DNA of 64,000 bases from Nocardia cyriacigeorgica (GCF_010858045.1 NZ_JAAGVC010000008.1:1-64000), one strand, 5' to 3'. Positions 16,540-25,987 are shown, counted from the first letter of the stretch. Notes: generated from the sequence alone by a model not told the origin. Program-made: numbers and translations.

Positions 16540-17464
16540 AAGACGAACCGCCTGGTGGAGTGGTTTACGTGTCCGCATCCCCCGACCGATGCGTTCCTCA
16601 TCCTGCGCCCCGAAGGGGTAGCTGGCAATACCCCGCCAATGCTCCACGCCACTGCCACGCCCGTTGCTCCGCCAGCCACAACCGCCCCCGATGGCGGGTG
16701 GGGTCGAACGCTGGCAGTGCGGGTCCACAGCGGCACTGCCACCTCGAGGCGGCGGGCCTGCACCGCGCGCCCGCTGCCCGCAAGGACCCGTCACGCCGGT
16801 TCTGCCACTGCGTTTCCCGGGTCCTCCACACTCCGCGTCGATCCCATCATCGTGCGCATCGGCAGCCCGGCCGCAAGAGGCGCGCGATCCACATCAGCGA
16901 ACCCGAACCCGCAACGCTTCCCGATCAGCTTCAACTCGAAGTCGATCAACCCCAGCTCGATCTCGAAACACCCCAACTCGGCCAACCGGGCGGCGGCCTC
17001 GCACCCCACGCCGTCCACGTCTCAGCGACCGCGACCGTCAAGCCACGGTGATCGACGAGATCAGCAAGCTCCTTCGCGGCCTCGACCATTGTCTCCCCCG
17101 CCCTTCACGCCTCGCCCGGCCCTCGCTCCCCATCGCAGCCCGGAGCCCCGCGCGTGCGCATGGCTCATCGTTCTGCGCTGAGCTGCAGGAACCTTCGACT
17201 CGCCGACAGGCGACTAGCAGACATTGCCGTCCTGGGTCACGACGCCCAATGTGTGGGGTGTTCAGCCGCGCATGCGGAGGGCAAGGAGCGTTGAGCCCGC
17301 GAGACGAGCAGCGCTCGCCTGACCGGCCCTGCTCGGGGTCACGCTGCCATCGCTTCAGCGAGTAGCAGCGCGACCACACCTCCCACCCCGGTTACGACAG
17401 TCAAAGCGACCCTGGCCGGGGCCGATCGGCGCGGCCGCTGCGTTGCCCGCGCGCGTCACCAACC
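16540..17464. other. Gene-poor degenerate region
   Basis: About 925 nt with no confident gene. On the minus strand, 17090 to 16791 can be read as a small protein only by changing frame once (MVEAAKELADLVDHRGLTVA, then after about 17020 EAAARLAELGCFEIELGLID), which suggests a decayed gene. Other long ORFs here are Arg/Pro-rich shadows. Confidence 0.35.
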
Positions 17465-18349
17465 TCAGACGTCGATGACCTGCTGGCCCTCGAGAATCAT
17501 CAGCGGGATCTGGTCCACACCGTGGCGACCGTCGAAGTCCGCGAACATCTGGTGGACCTCATCGTGCACCCGGGTGACGAGCGGCTCCCACTCACGGGCC
17601 GTGATGATGCCGAATTGCCGGTTCTGCATGGCCTCCAGGACCTGCTCGCCCACCTTGTCCGGATCGGCGCCGAACTGCGCGAGACGCGCCTGGTTGGCAG
17701 CGACCATCTTCTCGTCGAACTCGCGACCGAGCAGTTTGGCCTGCACCTCCTCGGCGGTGGCGGAGAGCCGGGTCGCGACCGACCCCGGGAAAAGGATCGA
17801 GACGTCGATGTCGCTGTCCCTCAGCTCCTCGCGCAGCACAAGCGCCATACCGAAGCCACCCCACTTCGAGGCGGCATAGGCGCCGTTGTCGCGCATCGGA
17901 GCGAGTCCGGCCATCGAGTTCGTCATCATGACATGGGCCCGCCCGCCCCGCTTGCGGAAGCGCGGCACGAAGGTCTTGATGCCGAAGAACTGCGACTCCA
18001 GGTTGACATTGAGGATCCAGCGCCAGACCTCCAGCGTCAGATTCTCCAGCGCGGTGCCGCCACTGACCCCGGCGTTGCTGACCAATATCGAGATCGGCCC
18101 GATCGCTGCCTCGGCCTCATCGGCCGCCGACTCCCAGCGCTCCGGGTCACCCACGTCCATCTGGATCGCGACGGCCGAACCCGCGCCGCTCCTGTCATTG
18201 ATCTCCCGGACGACGTCGGCGAGCCGATCGCCGTCGCGGTCGACGACCGCGACCTTGGCGCCGGCGGCAACCAGCGCGCGTACGATGCCGAGTCCCATCC
18301 CCGACGCCCCGCCGGTGACAAATGCCGATTCTCCGTGTGGCCAGACCAT
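17465..18349 (-). CDS. Short-chain dehydrogenase/reductase (classical SDR)
   Basis: A 294-aa NAD(P)-dependent alcohol/ketone oxidoreductase. Cofactor motif TGGASGMGLGIVRAL with an Asp after strand 2 (VVDRDGDRL) suggests NAD. NAG (SNAGVSGG), catalytic Ser (TNSMAG) and YAASK are all present. The C-terminus is extended by about 40 residues. The start is the ATG at 18349 with AAGGAG 6 nt upstream; the ATG at 18364 overlaps that site. It lies downstream of the HSL-type hydrolase and is the first gene of the catabolic island. Confidence 0.88.
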   Translation of the reverse strand: MVWPHGESAFVTGGASGMGLGIVRALVAAGAKVAVVDRDGDRLADVVREINDRSGAGSAVAIQMDVGDPERWESAADEAEAAIGPISILVSNAGVSGGTALENLTLEVWRWILNVNLESQFFGIKTFVPRFRKRGGRAHVMMTNSMAGLAPMRDNGAYAASKWGGFGMALVLREELRDSDIDVSILFPGSVATRLSATAEEVQAKLLGREFDEKMVAANQARLAQFGADPDKVGEQVLEAMQNRQFGIITAREWEPLVTRVHDEVHQMFADFDGRHGVDQIPLMILEGQQVIDV

Positions 18350-18626
18350 TGTGTTCTCCTTCATCGTTGTGTGTGAAAGTCGCGCCTTCGGTCATGGCGC
18401 GAGTTGTCCTATTCGTTGATTGCGAAGGCCTGCGTCCAGCAGCAATCTGACCAACACCTGGTTGAGATCGGCCGCCCAGTCCATGCGGGCTTGTTCGGCC
18501 CAGAAACCGGGCCGGAGCCGTTGCGGCGCCGCCGTGCCGCGCGCAACGGCATTCGCCTGTGTGGCAAGTCCTCGGACTGGGCGTGCATCGCTCTCGGTCG
18601 ACGAATGCCTTCCGTGGTCCGGCTTC

Positions 18627-19622
18627 CTATCGTTCCAGCGCCCGGCGGATGAATGCGTCCCGGACCGCAATAGACGTCTGACAGATGGCCGGTTGGCGCA
18701 CGCCGATGTCGAACCCGTGGAACCCGCCACCCCACATGTGCAGATCGACGCTGACACCGGCCTGGCTCAGTCGCTGGGCGAAATCGATCGCCTCGTCGCG
18801 GAAGCCCTCGACCGATCCGACGTCGATGTATGTGCGCGGCAGCCCCGACAGGTCCTGTGCGCGGGCAGGCGCCGCGTACGGGCTCACCTCGTCGGTGCCG
18901 CGGCGGTCGCCGAGCAGGGCGGTCCAGCCGAACAGATTCTCGTTGCGGTCGAACACGCCTTCGCCGTCGAGCATCTGGGCACTCTGGGTGCGCAGGCGGT
19001 CGTCGAGCATGGGGCAGCCCAGGATCTGGTGGGACAGCGCCGGGAAGCCCTTGTCGCGTGCCATCAGCGCGATGGCCGCGACTAGACCGCCACCGGCGCT
19101 GAAACCCATGGCAATGATGTGATCGGGGTCGATCCCCAGCAGGTCCGCATTCTGCGCCACCCAGCACAGTCCGGCGTAGCAGTCCTCGACCGGCGCCGGA
19201 TGCGGATGCTCCGGAGCGAGCCGGTATTCGATGGACGCCACGACAGCCTTGCCCTCCTCGACATAAGGCAACACCTCGTCGAGCGCGAAGTACCGGTCGC
19301 CGGCGACCATGCCGCCGCCGTGAACGCAGTACAGCAGGGGCCACGGGCCCGTTCCGACCGTCGGCGTGAGCACGATCAGGTTCATCTCCTGGGCCGGGCC
19401 GGGGATCGTACGCTCATCGACACGGACCTTGCCGCCGGCGGTCAGATCGGGTGAGGGCCGGCCGGGGAAACCGTCCTTCACCGACAGTTTGCGAACTTCC
19501 TCCAGGGTGTCGGAGCTGAGCCGGGGCAGGACGGAACGCATCGCTTGCAATACGGGAACCAGCTCGGGGTCGTATGACGGCCGGACCGGGATGCTGCTGG
19601 TGAAAGGTGTTGTCAGAGTCAT
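18627..19622 (-). CDS. Alpha/beta hydrolase, hormone-sensitive-lipase family
   Basis: A 331-aa esterase of the HSL family (carboxylesterase on short or medium acyl esters). Oxyanion motif HGGG (YCVHGGGMVAGD), nucleophile elbow GFSAGGG, acid residue near DVGSVEGFRDEA and His in GGGFHGFDIG are all visible. Its promoter side faces the palindromic element at 19690. A 277-nt gap separates it from the SDR downstream, so co-transcription is possible but not certain. Confidence 0.88.
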   Translation of the reverse strand: MTLTTPFTSSIPVRPSYDPELVPVLQAMRSVLPRLSSDTLEEVRKLSVKDGFPGRPSPDLTAGGKVRVDERTIPGPAQEMNLIVLTPTVGTGPWPLLYCVHGGGMVAGDRYFALDEVLPYVEEGKAVVASIEYRLAPEHPHPAPVEDCYAGLCWVAQNADLLGIDPDHIIAMGFSAGGGLVAAIALMARDKGFPALSHQILGCPMLDDRLRTQSAQMLDGEGVFDRNENLFGWTALLGDRRGTDEVSPYAAPARAQDLSGLPRTYIDVGSVEGFRDEAIDFAQRLSQAGVSVDLHMWGGGFHGFDIGVRQPAICQTSIAVRDAFIRRALER

Positions 19623-19689
19623 AGGGTTCAGTCAATCTGTTGCTCCAGGATCGCCGCATCCGCCAAGGGGCGACACTTGACGCTCGGAA

Positions 19690-19787
19690 ATACCGCCAAT
19701 TGGCGGTATGTGTCGCCACTTATCCGACACTGTTGACGTGACGGGCGACACACATCTAGGCTTCGGCCTATAAAGGTCAATCCTATA
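19690..19787 (+). promoter_or_regulatory. Palindromic operator and promoter, copy 1
   Basis: ATACCGCCAATTGGCGGTAT (19690-19709) is a perfect 20-bp palindrome. It is followed by TTGACG at 19733 within a block (TGTTGACGTGACGGG) that recurs almost unchanged at 22302. The block ends with the minus-strand pair TATAGG-ATTGACCTT-TATAGG at 19767-19787. The palindrome is 67 nt upstream of the hydrolase start and 392 nt upstream of the TetR gene. Confidence 0.65.
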
Positions 19788-20064
19788 GATCAAACCACAT
19801 GAGCGCGACGAAGAACCTCCGGATGAGCGATCGAGGCGTTCGGGCCGTCGACCGCCCCCATCAGGTGGAAGACACCTTCACCGATGAGCACAGGGCCGGC
19901 GGCCTCGTCGCCACCCCGGCTGAGCCGCGCCCTGCCCGCCCGACAGCGGTGCACATTGCACGGTCACGACCACGTGGTCGACATGTCCCGCCCGATCGAG
20001 CGGCCGCATGCCGGCTGCCTCGAGCCGGTTGGGGACGCGCATCCGACCAGCAACTCCAGCATTT

Positions 20065-20096
20065 GACCATACCAAACAGTTTGGTTTGGTATGGTC
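20065..20096. promoter_or_regulatory. TetR operator: 13-bp inverted repeat
   Basis: GACCATACCAAAC-N6-GTTTGGTATGGTC, perfect 13-bp arms, ends 5 nt before the GTG start of the TetR gene. This placement is typical of an autoregulatory TetR operator blocking its own promoter. Confidence 0.75.
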
Positions 20097-20101
20097 GGAG
20101 A

Positions 20102-20794
20102 GTGGCTACCACCGCTGACGCTGATACCACACGCGACCGCATACTCGCTGCCGCGACGGACGAGTTCGCCCAGTACGGCATCGCGGGGGCTCGTATCGAT
20201 CGGATCGCGCGCCGCGCGAAGACGAGCAAGGAACGGCTCTACGCGTACTTTCGCAGCAAACAGCAGCTCTACCGGTTCGTCGCAGAGCATGAGCTCGCAA
20301 CGATGACGGAAGCCACCCACATGGACGCGATGGACCTGCCCGGTTACGCGGGGCGGGTGCACGACTATTTCATGGCCCATCCAGATCACCTGCGATTGAT
20401 GTACTGGAGCGTGCTGGAGGTCGCCGAGGGCGAAGCTCCCGGAGACCCTTTTCAGGAAGCCATCCGGAAGACCGTGCGTATCGCTATCGAGCAGCTGAGT
20501 CAGGCACAGGCGGCCGGGCATCTGGATTCATCCTGGGACCCGATCGACATCATGGTCCTGGTCAATCAGATCGCTCTGACCTGGGCGTGGCAACCCGGCG
20601 TCGTCGCATACGCCGACGGGCAGGTCCGCGACCCTTCCCCGGCGGCGCGCCGGGCCGCGATCGTCGCCGCGGTCGCAGGGCTGTTTCCCGCGGCTACCGG
20701 CGCGACAACGCCACCGGCGAATCCCGGTGCCGAGGACACGGACCCGAGTCCTGTGCGTGAAATTCGAGGAGGCCGTTCGTGCGGGCGTGGATAG
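20102..20794 (+). CDS. TetR-family transcriptional regulator
   Basis: A 230-aa regulator. The N-terminal helix-turn-helix spans about residues 12-58 (RDRILAAATDEFAQYGIAGA, then RIDRIARRAKTSKERLYAYF and RSKQQLYRFV). The C-terminal ligand domain is of the TetR_C_33-like type (DPIDIMVLVNQIALTWAWQP). The start is a GTG right behind the operator; a longer in-frame ORF from 19799 adds only improbable sequence. With GGAG just 1 nt away, the mRNA may be leaderless. It overlaps the next regulator gene by 16 nt. Confidence 0.87.
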   Translation: MATTADADTTRDRILAAATDEFAQYGIAGARIDRIARRAKTSKERLYAYFRSKQQLYRFVAEHELATMTEATHMDAMDLPGYAGRVHDYFMAHPDHLRLMYWSVLEVAEGEAPGDPFQEAIRKTVRIAIEQLSQAQAAGHLDSSWDPIDIMVLVNQIALTWAWQPGVVAYADGQVRDPSPAARRAAIVAAVAGLFPAATGATTPPANPGAEDTDPSPVREIRGGRSCGRG

Positions 20795-21831
20795 TCAAGC
20801 TCAACACGATCGATGGCGGCGCGGCCGAAGCGCTGCGGGTGATCGAACATTTCGACACGCTGGTCGATCAACGATCATCGGCGCTGGCCATGCTCCGCGC
20901 CGCAGCGGTCCTGGCCGATTGCCCGGCCGGGCTCGAAGACCCGGAACGCGGTCTTCGAGTGGGCGTGGACGCGGCCGGCCGAACCCTGGCCGATGTGGGC
21001 ACAGGGCCGGCGTCGCGTCAGGTACAGCGATTCCAGGAAATCACGGTCTGGCTGGACCGAGACGGACCGCCGTGGCCCCTGGACGATCTGATCCTCGAAC
21101 GATGCGCCCGTAGCCTGCACGCGGTCAAGAAGTCTCGCGACAGTTCGCCGGTGGCGGCCGCCGTGCGCATCGTGTGCGATCCGAATGCGGCTCCAGCCGA
21201 ACGTGACAACGCGCTGCGCCGCCTGGGCGTGGGGTCGAGCGTGGCTGTCGTGGTGACCCACGCCGTCGACGCGCGGCGGATGCCACCCGGACTGATCATC
21301 GATGAACATCAGATCAATCTCTTCCCCGGACCCATGGCGCCGGACACGATCCCACGAGATATCGCTGCCGGTATTCACCTCTGTAGTGCCGCCGAAGTCC
21401 CCACTGGGTGGCGGCACGCCCGGACGGCCTTGCGTATCGCGGTCGAAGTCACCACCGGTGAGCCCACCCACGTGTTCTACGACCAGCTAGGCAGTATCGC
21501 CACCATCGTGGAAAGCGTCGACGCGGAGGCAGCCGCACAAGCCCCCGATGTCCGCCGGGTGATCGACCTGCAAGCCCAGCGGCCGTGGGTCGCCGCCACT
21601 CTCGAGGCAGTACTGAGCCACAGCAGCATCCGCGAGGTCGCCCGTCTGCAGAATCTGCACCATTCGACCATGCGCCAGCGCATCGATTGGCTCGGGCGAC
21701 AGCTCGGGTATCCCCCACTCAGCAGCCGCGGTTACGCCCGGGCGAGTACCACTTTGACGCTCTGGCGCATTGTGATGGCCGCAGAACGCCAACATCCGGC
21801 CGGTACGCCGGTAACCGCCGTCTGCCGGTGA
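20779..21831 (+). CDS. PucR/CdaR-like transcriptional regulator
   Basis: A 350-aa regulator with a PucR-type C-terminal helix-turn-helix (ATLEAVLSHSSIREVARLQN then LHHSTMRQRIDWLGRQLGYP) preceded by a GGDEF-like region. Proteins of this architecture often activate degradative genes in response to the substrate. The GTG has AGGAGG at the right distance and overlaps the TetR stop, so the two are translationally coupled. Confidence 0.8.
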   Translation: MRAWIVKLNTIDGGAAEALRVIEHFDTLVDQRSSALAMLRAAAVLADCPAGLEDPERGLRVGVDAAGRTLADVGTGPASRQVQRFQEITVWLDRDGPPWPLDDLILERCARSLHAVKKSRDSSPVAAAVRIVCDPNAAPAERDNALRRLGVGSSVAVVVTHAVDARRMPPGLIIDEHQINLFPGPMAPDTIPRDIAAGIHLCSAAEVPTGWRHARTALRIAVEVTTGEPTHVFYDQLGSIATIVESVDAEAAAQAPDVRRVIDLQAQRPWVAATLEAVLSHSSIREVARLQNLHHSTMRQRIDWLGRQLGYPPLSSRGYARASTTLTLWRIVMAAERQHPAGTPVTAVCR

Positions 21832-22260
21832 TCGAAGTAGTGGTCGCGCCACATCGATCCCTGACGCCTACCGTCTGCGCGTCGAGCCGTCACCCATCAA
21901 CGTCATCAGCGCCGGCGGTGGGCCGACCCTCTGTCACCCGCGCGTAGCGCACGATCCAGAGGCCCGGAGCGCGTTCCAGGCGGCCTCCCTGCCCACGAGG
22001 CACCGAATCACGGCTCCGCGCACCGAGCGGCGACGAAACAGTCGAGCAGAGGCGGCACCTCGCCGACCGGGCCGTCGCTATCGGCGAGCTCGAAGCCGAC
22101 ATCGTCGAGGGCACCCCGAACGCACGCTTACCACACGTCGGGGCCGGCATCGCTCGCTCAGGTCATCCCGAGCGGTCTGATGGGTGCGGAGAACTGCGAT
22201 CTCACGCAACGGCATCCGGTGCGGCATCCTCCAGCTCACCAGCGTCATTGCCGCTCCTAC
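21832..22260. other. Gap between regulator and operator copy 2
   Basis: About 430 nt without a supported gene. A stretch near 22050-22130 reads on the plus strand as EQRRHLADRAVAIGELEAD, possibly the remains of a gene, but has no start or ribosome-binding site. Confidence 0.3.
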
Positions 22261-22370
22261 ATATCGCCAATTGGCGGTATGTGACGCAACCCCCGGCGAC
22301 CTGTTGACGTGACGGGAAACACACATCTACACTTCGGCCATACAGATCAATCCTGTAGATAAATCTACAG
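22261..22370 (+). promoter_or_regulatory. Palindromic operator and promoter, copy 2
   Basis: ATATCGCCAATTGGCGGTAT (22261-22280) differs from copy 1 at one base. It is followed at the same distance by CTGTTGACGTGACGGG and ACACACATCTA and by a degenerate counterpart of the TATAGG pair. Similarity to copy 1 continues weakly for about 100 nt more (GCGATCGAGGCGTTC shared). This is the probable promoter of the 22535 gene with a leader of about 200 nt. Confidence 0.65.
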
Positions 22371-22534
22371 CGAGGGCGCCGAGGAGACTCCGCACGCGCG
22401 ATCGAGGCGTTCACGCCCTCAACGGCTTCCACCAGGCCAAGGCATATCCGCCCATAAGCCGCGGGCGCCAGGCCCACCAGCTGACGCAAACCCGAGCCGC
22501 GCTGCCGGCCAAGTCCCGATCGTGAGGAATAACA

Positions 22535-24046
22535 ATGATGCGCAAACTGTCCGGTCGTCGTGAGGGCAGAAGAGCCGCGGGGCTGGCAGTCGCCGCGGCC
22601 ACGGTTGTGCTCATAACCCCCACCGGTGTGGCCGCGGGTGACCCGACCGCAGCCACCCCTGCGGTGTGCGGGCCCGGATCCAGTCCGGAAACAGGTATCC
22701 AAGGGGAAGTGACGCAGGCCGATCGAACGAGTGGCCGCAGCGCCTATTCGTGCAATCTCCGCCTCGTCGGCCGATATGCCGGTAACGGAAGCAGCTGGGT
22801 CAGCCCTTCTTTCGAATCATGTGCGTACATGTCTGCCGCGTGGCCGTCGAATACGACCGGATCCGCGCCCGGTGTGCACGTTGTGGAGGTCTCTGATCCG
22901 GTTCATCCCCGGCTGAGTACTCGGTTGGCAGAGCCGGCGATGGAATCTACGTGGGAATCGTTGAAGGTTAACAAACCGCGAGGACTGTTGGCGGGCGTCT
23001 CCTCGGGTCCCGGACTCGGTGCGGGATACTTCTCGGTCTATGACATCGGCACCGACTGCGCGCATCCGCGGCTACTCAACACCGGTGCCGGTAGCAGAAT
23101 CGACGTGCCCATCCCGGTCATCGGACACGAGGGCGAGTTCTCCCCGGACGGCAGAACGTATTGGGCATCCTCTGCTGCCGGAGGGGTCCTCACAGCGATC
23201 GACATCACGGATCCGGCGAATCCCCGGGTTGCCTGGCAGGGCACGGTCGGGATCGCCGCTTCGCACGGATTCAGCTTCAGCCCCGACGGAAATCGGATGT
23301 ATCTGGCGAATACGACTCCTGCCGGAGTGACCATTCTGGACACGTCCTCCGTGCAGCGCAGAGATCCGCTCCCCGCGGTCACCCAGGTATCCAATATGAA
23401 TTGGACAGACGGATTGGCCACCCAGCACACGATCCCAGTCACCGTGCAGGGACGGCCCTATCTGATCGTTCCGGACGAAGCGGGTTCCGGAGGTGTGAAG
23501 TTCATCGATATCGAGGATGACCGGGCTCCCCGTCGTGTGGGCGGTGTCAGACTAGACATCAATCTGCCGACGAATATTTCGAAGTGGCTCGGAACGTCGA
23601 TGACGAATGGCATCTTCAGCTACGACTCCCATTACTGCGCCGTGGACCGCGCGGCCGATCCGACCACTCTGGCATGCAGCTGGTTCCAGTCCGGGGTTCG
23701 CGTGTTCGATATCCGAGACATGCAGCATCCCCGGGAAATCGCGTATTACAATCCACCCGGTCAGGCCGACAGGCGGGCGCAGCTGACCAATTCCGAACAC
23801 GCGTCCGGAGTCCTGGGCGCTCATGTCGCGCCAGCGATGACCGGCAGCCTCTATGTCGCACAGGTGCTGGCAGGTGGCAATGTCGACCTGTCGAAGATTG
23901 CGCTCAACCCGCCGGCGAACCCCTTGCAGACCGACCTCACCGCCGACTGGTGTTCCTCACCGCCGGAATTCCACGGCGATGAGCTGTGGGTGACGTGCCA
24001 GGACAACGGATTCATGGTGCTGAAGTTCGAGAACGGCGTCCACTGA
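22535..24046 (+). CDS. Secreted LVIVD-repeat beta-propeller protein
   Basis: A 503-aa exported protein. The N-terminus is a signal peptide (basic RRAAGLAVAAATVVLITPTG, cleavage after about residue 34). The rest is a set of beta-propeller blades with LVIVD-type units such as HVVEVSDPVHPRL, FSVYDIGTDCAHPRL, LTAIDITDPANPR, VTILDTSSV and VRVFDIRDMQHPREI. Function is unknown; related proteins sit in cell envelopes and are often encoded next to DUF305 proteins, as here. GAGGAAT precedes the ATG, and the TGA overlaps the start of the DUF305 gene. Confidence 0.85.
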   Translation: MMRKLSGRREGRRAAGLAVAAATVVLITPTGVAAGDPTAATPAVCGPGSSPETGIQGEVTQADRTSGRSAYSCNLRLVGRYAGNGSSWVSPSFESCAYMSAAWPSNTTGSAPGVHVVEVSDPVHPRLSTRLAEPAMESTWESLKVNKPRGLLAGVSSGPGLGAGYFSVYDIGTDCAHPRLLNTGAGSRIDVPIPVIGHEGEFSPDGRTYWASSAAGGVLTAIDITDPANPRVAWQGTVGIAASHGFSFSPDGNRMYLANTTPAGVTILDTSSVQRRDPLPAVTQVSNMNWTDGLATQHTIPVTVQGRPYLIVPDEAGSGGVKFIDIEDDRAPRRVGGVRLDINLPTNISKWLGTSMTNGIFSYDSHYCAVDRAADPTTLACSWFQSGVRVFDIRDMQHPREIAYYNPPGQADRRAQLTNSEHASGVLGAHVAPAMTGSLYVAQVLAGGNVDLSKIALNPPANPLQTDLTADWCSSPPEFHGDELWVTCQDNGFMVLKFENGVH

Positions 24047-24708
24047 TGACGGCCCGCCGGTTCCGGATCCGCGCCGGAGATGCCGCGGTCGTCTTCGCCG
24101 CGGCCATCCTGATGATCTTTGGTGGTTCGGTCGGGTATACGATCCGCGGCTCCGCTCAGGGCGCCGATTCGGGCCTGCCGAGCAGCCACGAGGTGCAATT
24201 CGTTCGAGATATGGCCGCACATCACCAGCAGGCCATCATGCTGGTGGACTCGCTCGACCCATCGGCGGACGAGGGCACCGCGCGCATCGCGCGCCAGATC
24301 CGCGACGCGCAGTTGTTCGAGGTCGGACAGCTGCGAGGGTGGTTGCAAGTGTGGGGTGAGAATCAGGTGAGCGAACCGGCGATAACCGCCTCCACCCCCC
24401 ATCACGGCGCTCACGCCGTGTCGGCCACCGCCGATTCGCACGCCATCATGAGCGGCATGGCCACGGTCGAGGAGATTCGGCAATTACAGGGGGCCCACGG
24501 CACGGCGGCAGAGAAGCTGTTCCTGCAGTTGATGATTCGGCATCATCAAGGCGCACTCGCCATGGCACAGCCGATGCTGGTCGATGAATCGGTGGGCCGC
24601 TTGGTGCGCGGTATGGCCGCGAAGATCTGCGCCGACCAGATGGACGAGATCACGCTGATGCATCCGAGGTTGCAAGAACTCGGTGCACAACCTCTCACCT
24701 TTCCGTGA
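24046..24708 (+). CDS. DUF305 protein, exported or membrane-anchored
   Basis: A 220-aa protein with one N-terminal membrane segment (residues 12-35) and two DUF305 ferritin-like halves marked by MAAHHQQAIMLVDS and MIRHHQGALAMAQPML. The His/Met-rich helices resemble metal-binding (copper-associated) DUF305 proteins. Its ATG overlaps the preceding stop (TGATG), so it is translationally coupled to the LVIVD protein and probably acts with it outside the membrane. Confidence 0.85.
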   Translation: MTARRFRIRAGDAAVVFAAAILMIFGGSVGYTIRGSAQGADSGLPSSHEVQFVRDMAAHHQQAIMLVDSLDPSADEGTARIARQIRDAQLFEVGQLRGWLQVWGENQVSEPAITASTPHHGAHAVSATADSHAIMSGMATVEEIRQLQGAHGTAAEKLFLQLMIRHHQGALAMAQPMLVDESVGRLVRGMAAKICADQMDEITLMHPRLQELGAQPLTFP

Positions 24709-24994
24709 TCACAGCGAACAAGGGCCCCTTTTCGGCCGGTCCACTGCTCCGCCGAATTGCGGACCGTACAAAACGATCACCGACGTCGAGTGCGCCACCT
24801 CCGGCTGGGTCGGCCGGCGGAACTGCCGACGGTTCCATTCGAGCATCGGGATGGTCCCCCAGCGAGTTCGCTGGATGACCACTACGGTGCTCTCGAACCC
24901 GAGCTGAAGTCCGCATAGGAACGGCAGAGAACCTGGCGTGCTTCAGCGTCGGCCCGCGGTTCTTGTCGGGACCGTTGATGATCGGGTGGCGCCC

Positions 24995-25987
24995 TCAGCC
25001 CGCAGCGCGGACGATCATCTTGCCGGGCTGCGGGTCTTCCCGGAGCGCGGCGATGGCCGAGGGCACCTCGTCGAACGACCAGACGCGGCTGATCGGTGTG
25101 CGGACGTGTCCGTCGTTCGCCATCCGCTCGAGTGCGGCGAAAGTGGCGCGGTCACGGGCGGGTCCCATGGCACCGGCGAACACGCCGACGATCGTGTGGT
25201 TGGCGAGAGCGGTGCGCTCGCCGTCGGGCTGGTGCCAGCTGCCGCTCGCGTAACCCACCACCATGATGCGACCGTGCGGAGCGAGCACGGATACCGCGGA
25301 GTCGCTGGCCGCGCCGCCGACCGGGTCGAAGATCGCATCGACGGTTCCGTTGCCGCGCAGCGCCCGCACCGCCTCGTCGATGGGTGTCTCGCGGCGATCG
25401 ATCACGTCGTCGGCGCCCATCGCACGGCAGAAGTCCGCGGATTGGCGGCCGGCGGCTACCGCGATCACGTGAGCGCCGAGCGCCTTGCCGACCTGGATAG
25501 CGGTGGCTCCGCTGCTGCCGGATCCACCCAGTACCAGCAACGTTTCACCGGCCCCGACCCCGCCGCGGTGAACGAGCGCCCCGTAGGCCGTGCGGAAGGG
25601 GATGAAGAAGCCGGCGGCCTGTTCGTCGCTCAGCACGTCGGGGGCGCGGCAGACACGATAGTCGTAGGCCAGGCAGTGGTCGGAGAAGCCGCCCCAGCCC
25701 TCGGCGTACTGTGTCAACGCCAGCACCCGGTCGCCCGGCCGGAACGCGGAACGCGGCCCGGCCGCGACGACGTCACCGACGACCTCCTGGCCCGGGGATA
25801 CCGGCGGCGTCTTCACCAGCGGGTACCCGCCCTGGGTCATGAGCAGATCGGGCAGCCCGACGCCGGTTGCGCGGACCCGGATCATGACGCCTTCGTCGGG
25901 CACCTCGGGCGCGTCGAGAGTCTGTACCTCGAGAACGGCGCGCGGAGATCCGAATCGTTCGGCCCGCCAGCCTCGAACGGTAGTCAC
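24995..25987 (-). CDS. Zinc-free quinone-oxidoreductase-type MDR enzyme (NADPH:enoyl/quinone reductase)
   Basis: A 330-aa medium-chain dehydrogenase of the quinone oxidoreductase (QOR) branch. The GroES-like half is followed by a Rossmann motif (LLVLGGSGSSGATAIQVGKA) and the DPVGG signature (IFDPVGGAASDSAVS). No zinc-ligand pattern is present. Likely an NADPH-dependent reductase of enoyl or quinone substrates. The GTG start at 25987 overlaps the upstream acyl-CoA dehydrogenase stop (GTGA); it is the last gene of the kinase-SDR-ACAD operon. Confidence 0.87.
   Translation of the reverse strand: MTTVRGWRAERFGSPRAVLEVQTLDAPEVPDEGVMIRVRATGVGLPDLLMTQGGYPLVKTPPVSPGQEVVGDVVAAGPRSAFRPGDRVLALTQYAEGWGGFSDHCLAYDYRVCRAPDVLSDEQAAGFFIPFRTAYGALVHRGGVGAGETLLVLGGSGSSGATAIQVGKALGAHVIAVAAGRQSADFCRAMGADDVIDRRETPIDEAVRALRGNGTVDAIFDPVGGAASDSAVSVLAPHGRIMVVGYASGSWHQPDGERTALANHTIVGVFAGAMGPARDRATFAALERMANDGHVRTPISRVWSFDEVPSAIAALREDPQPGKMIVRAAG

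Noticed and set aside
16791..17090. Small minus-strand protein
   Set aside because: It needs a frame change and cannot be joined cleanly; recorded only as degenerate sequence.
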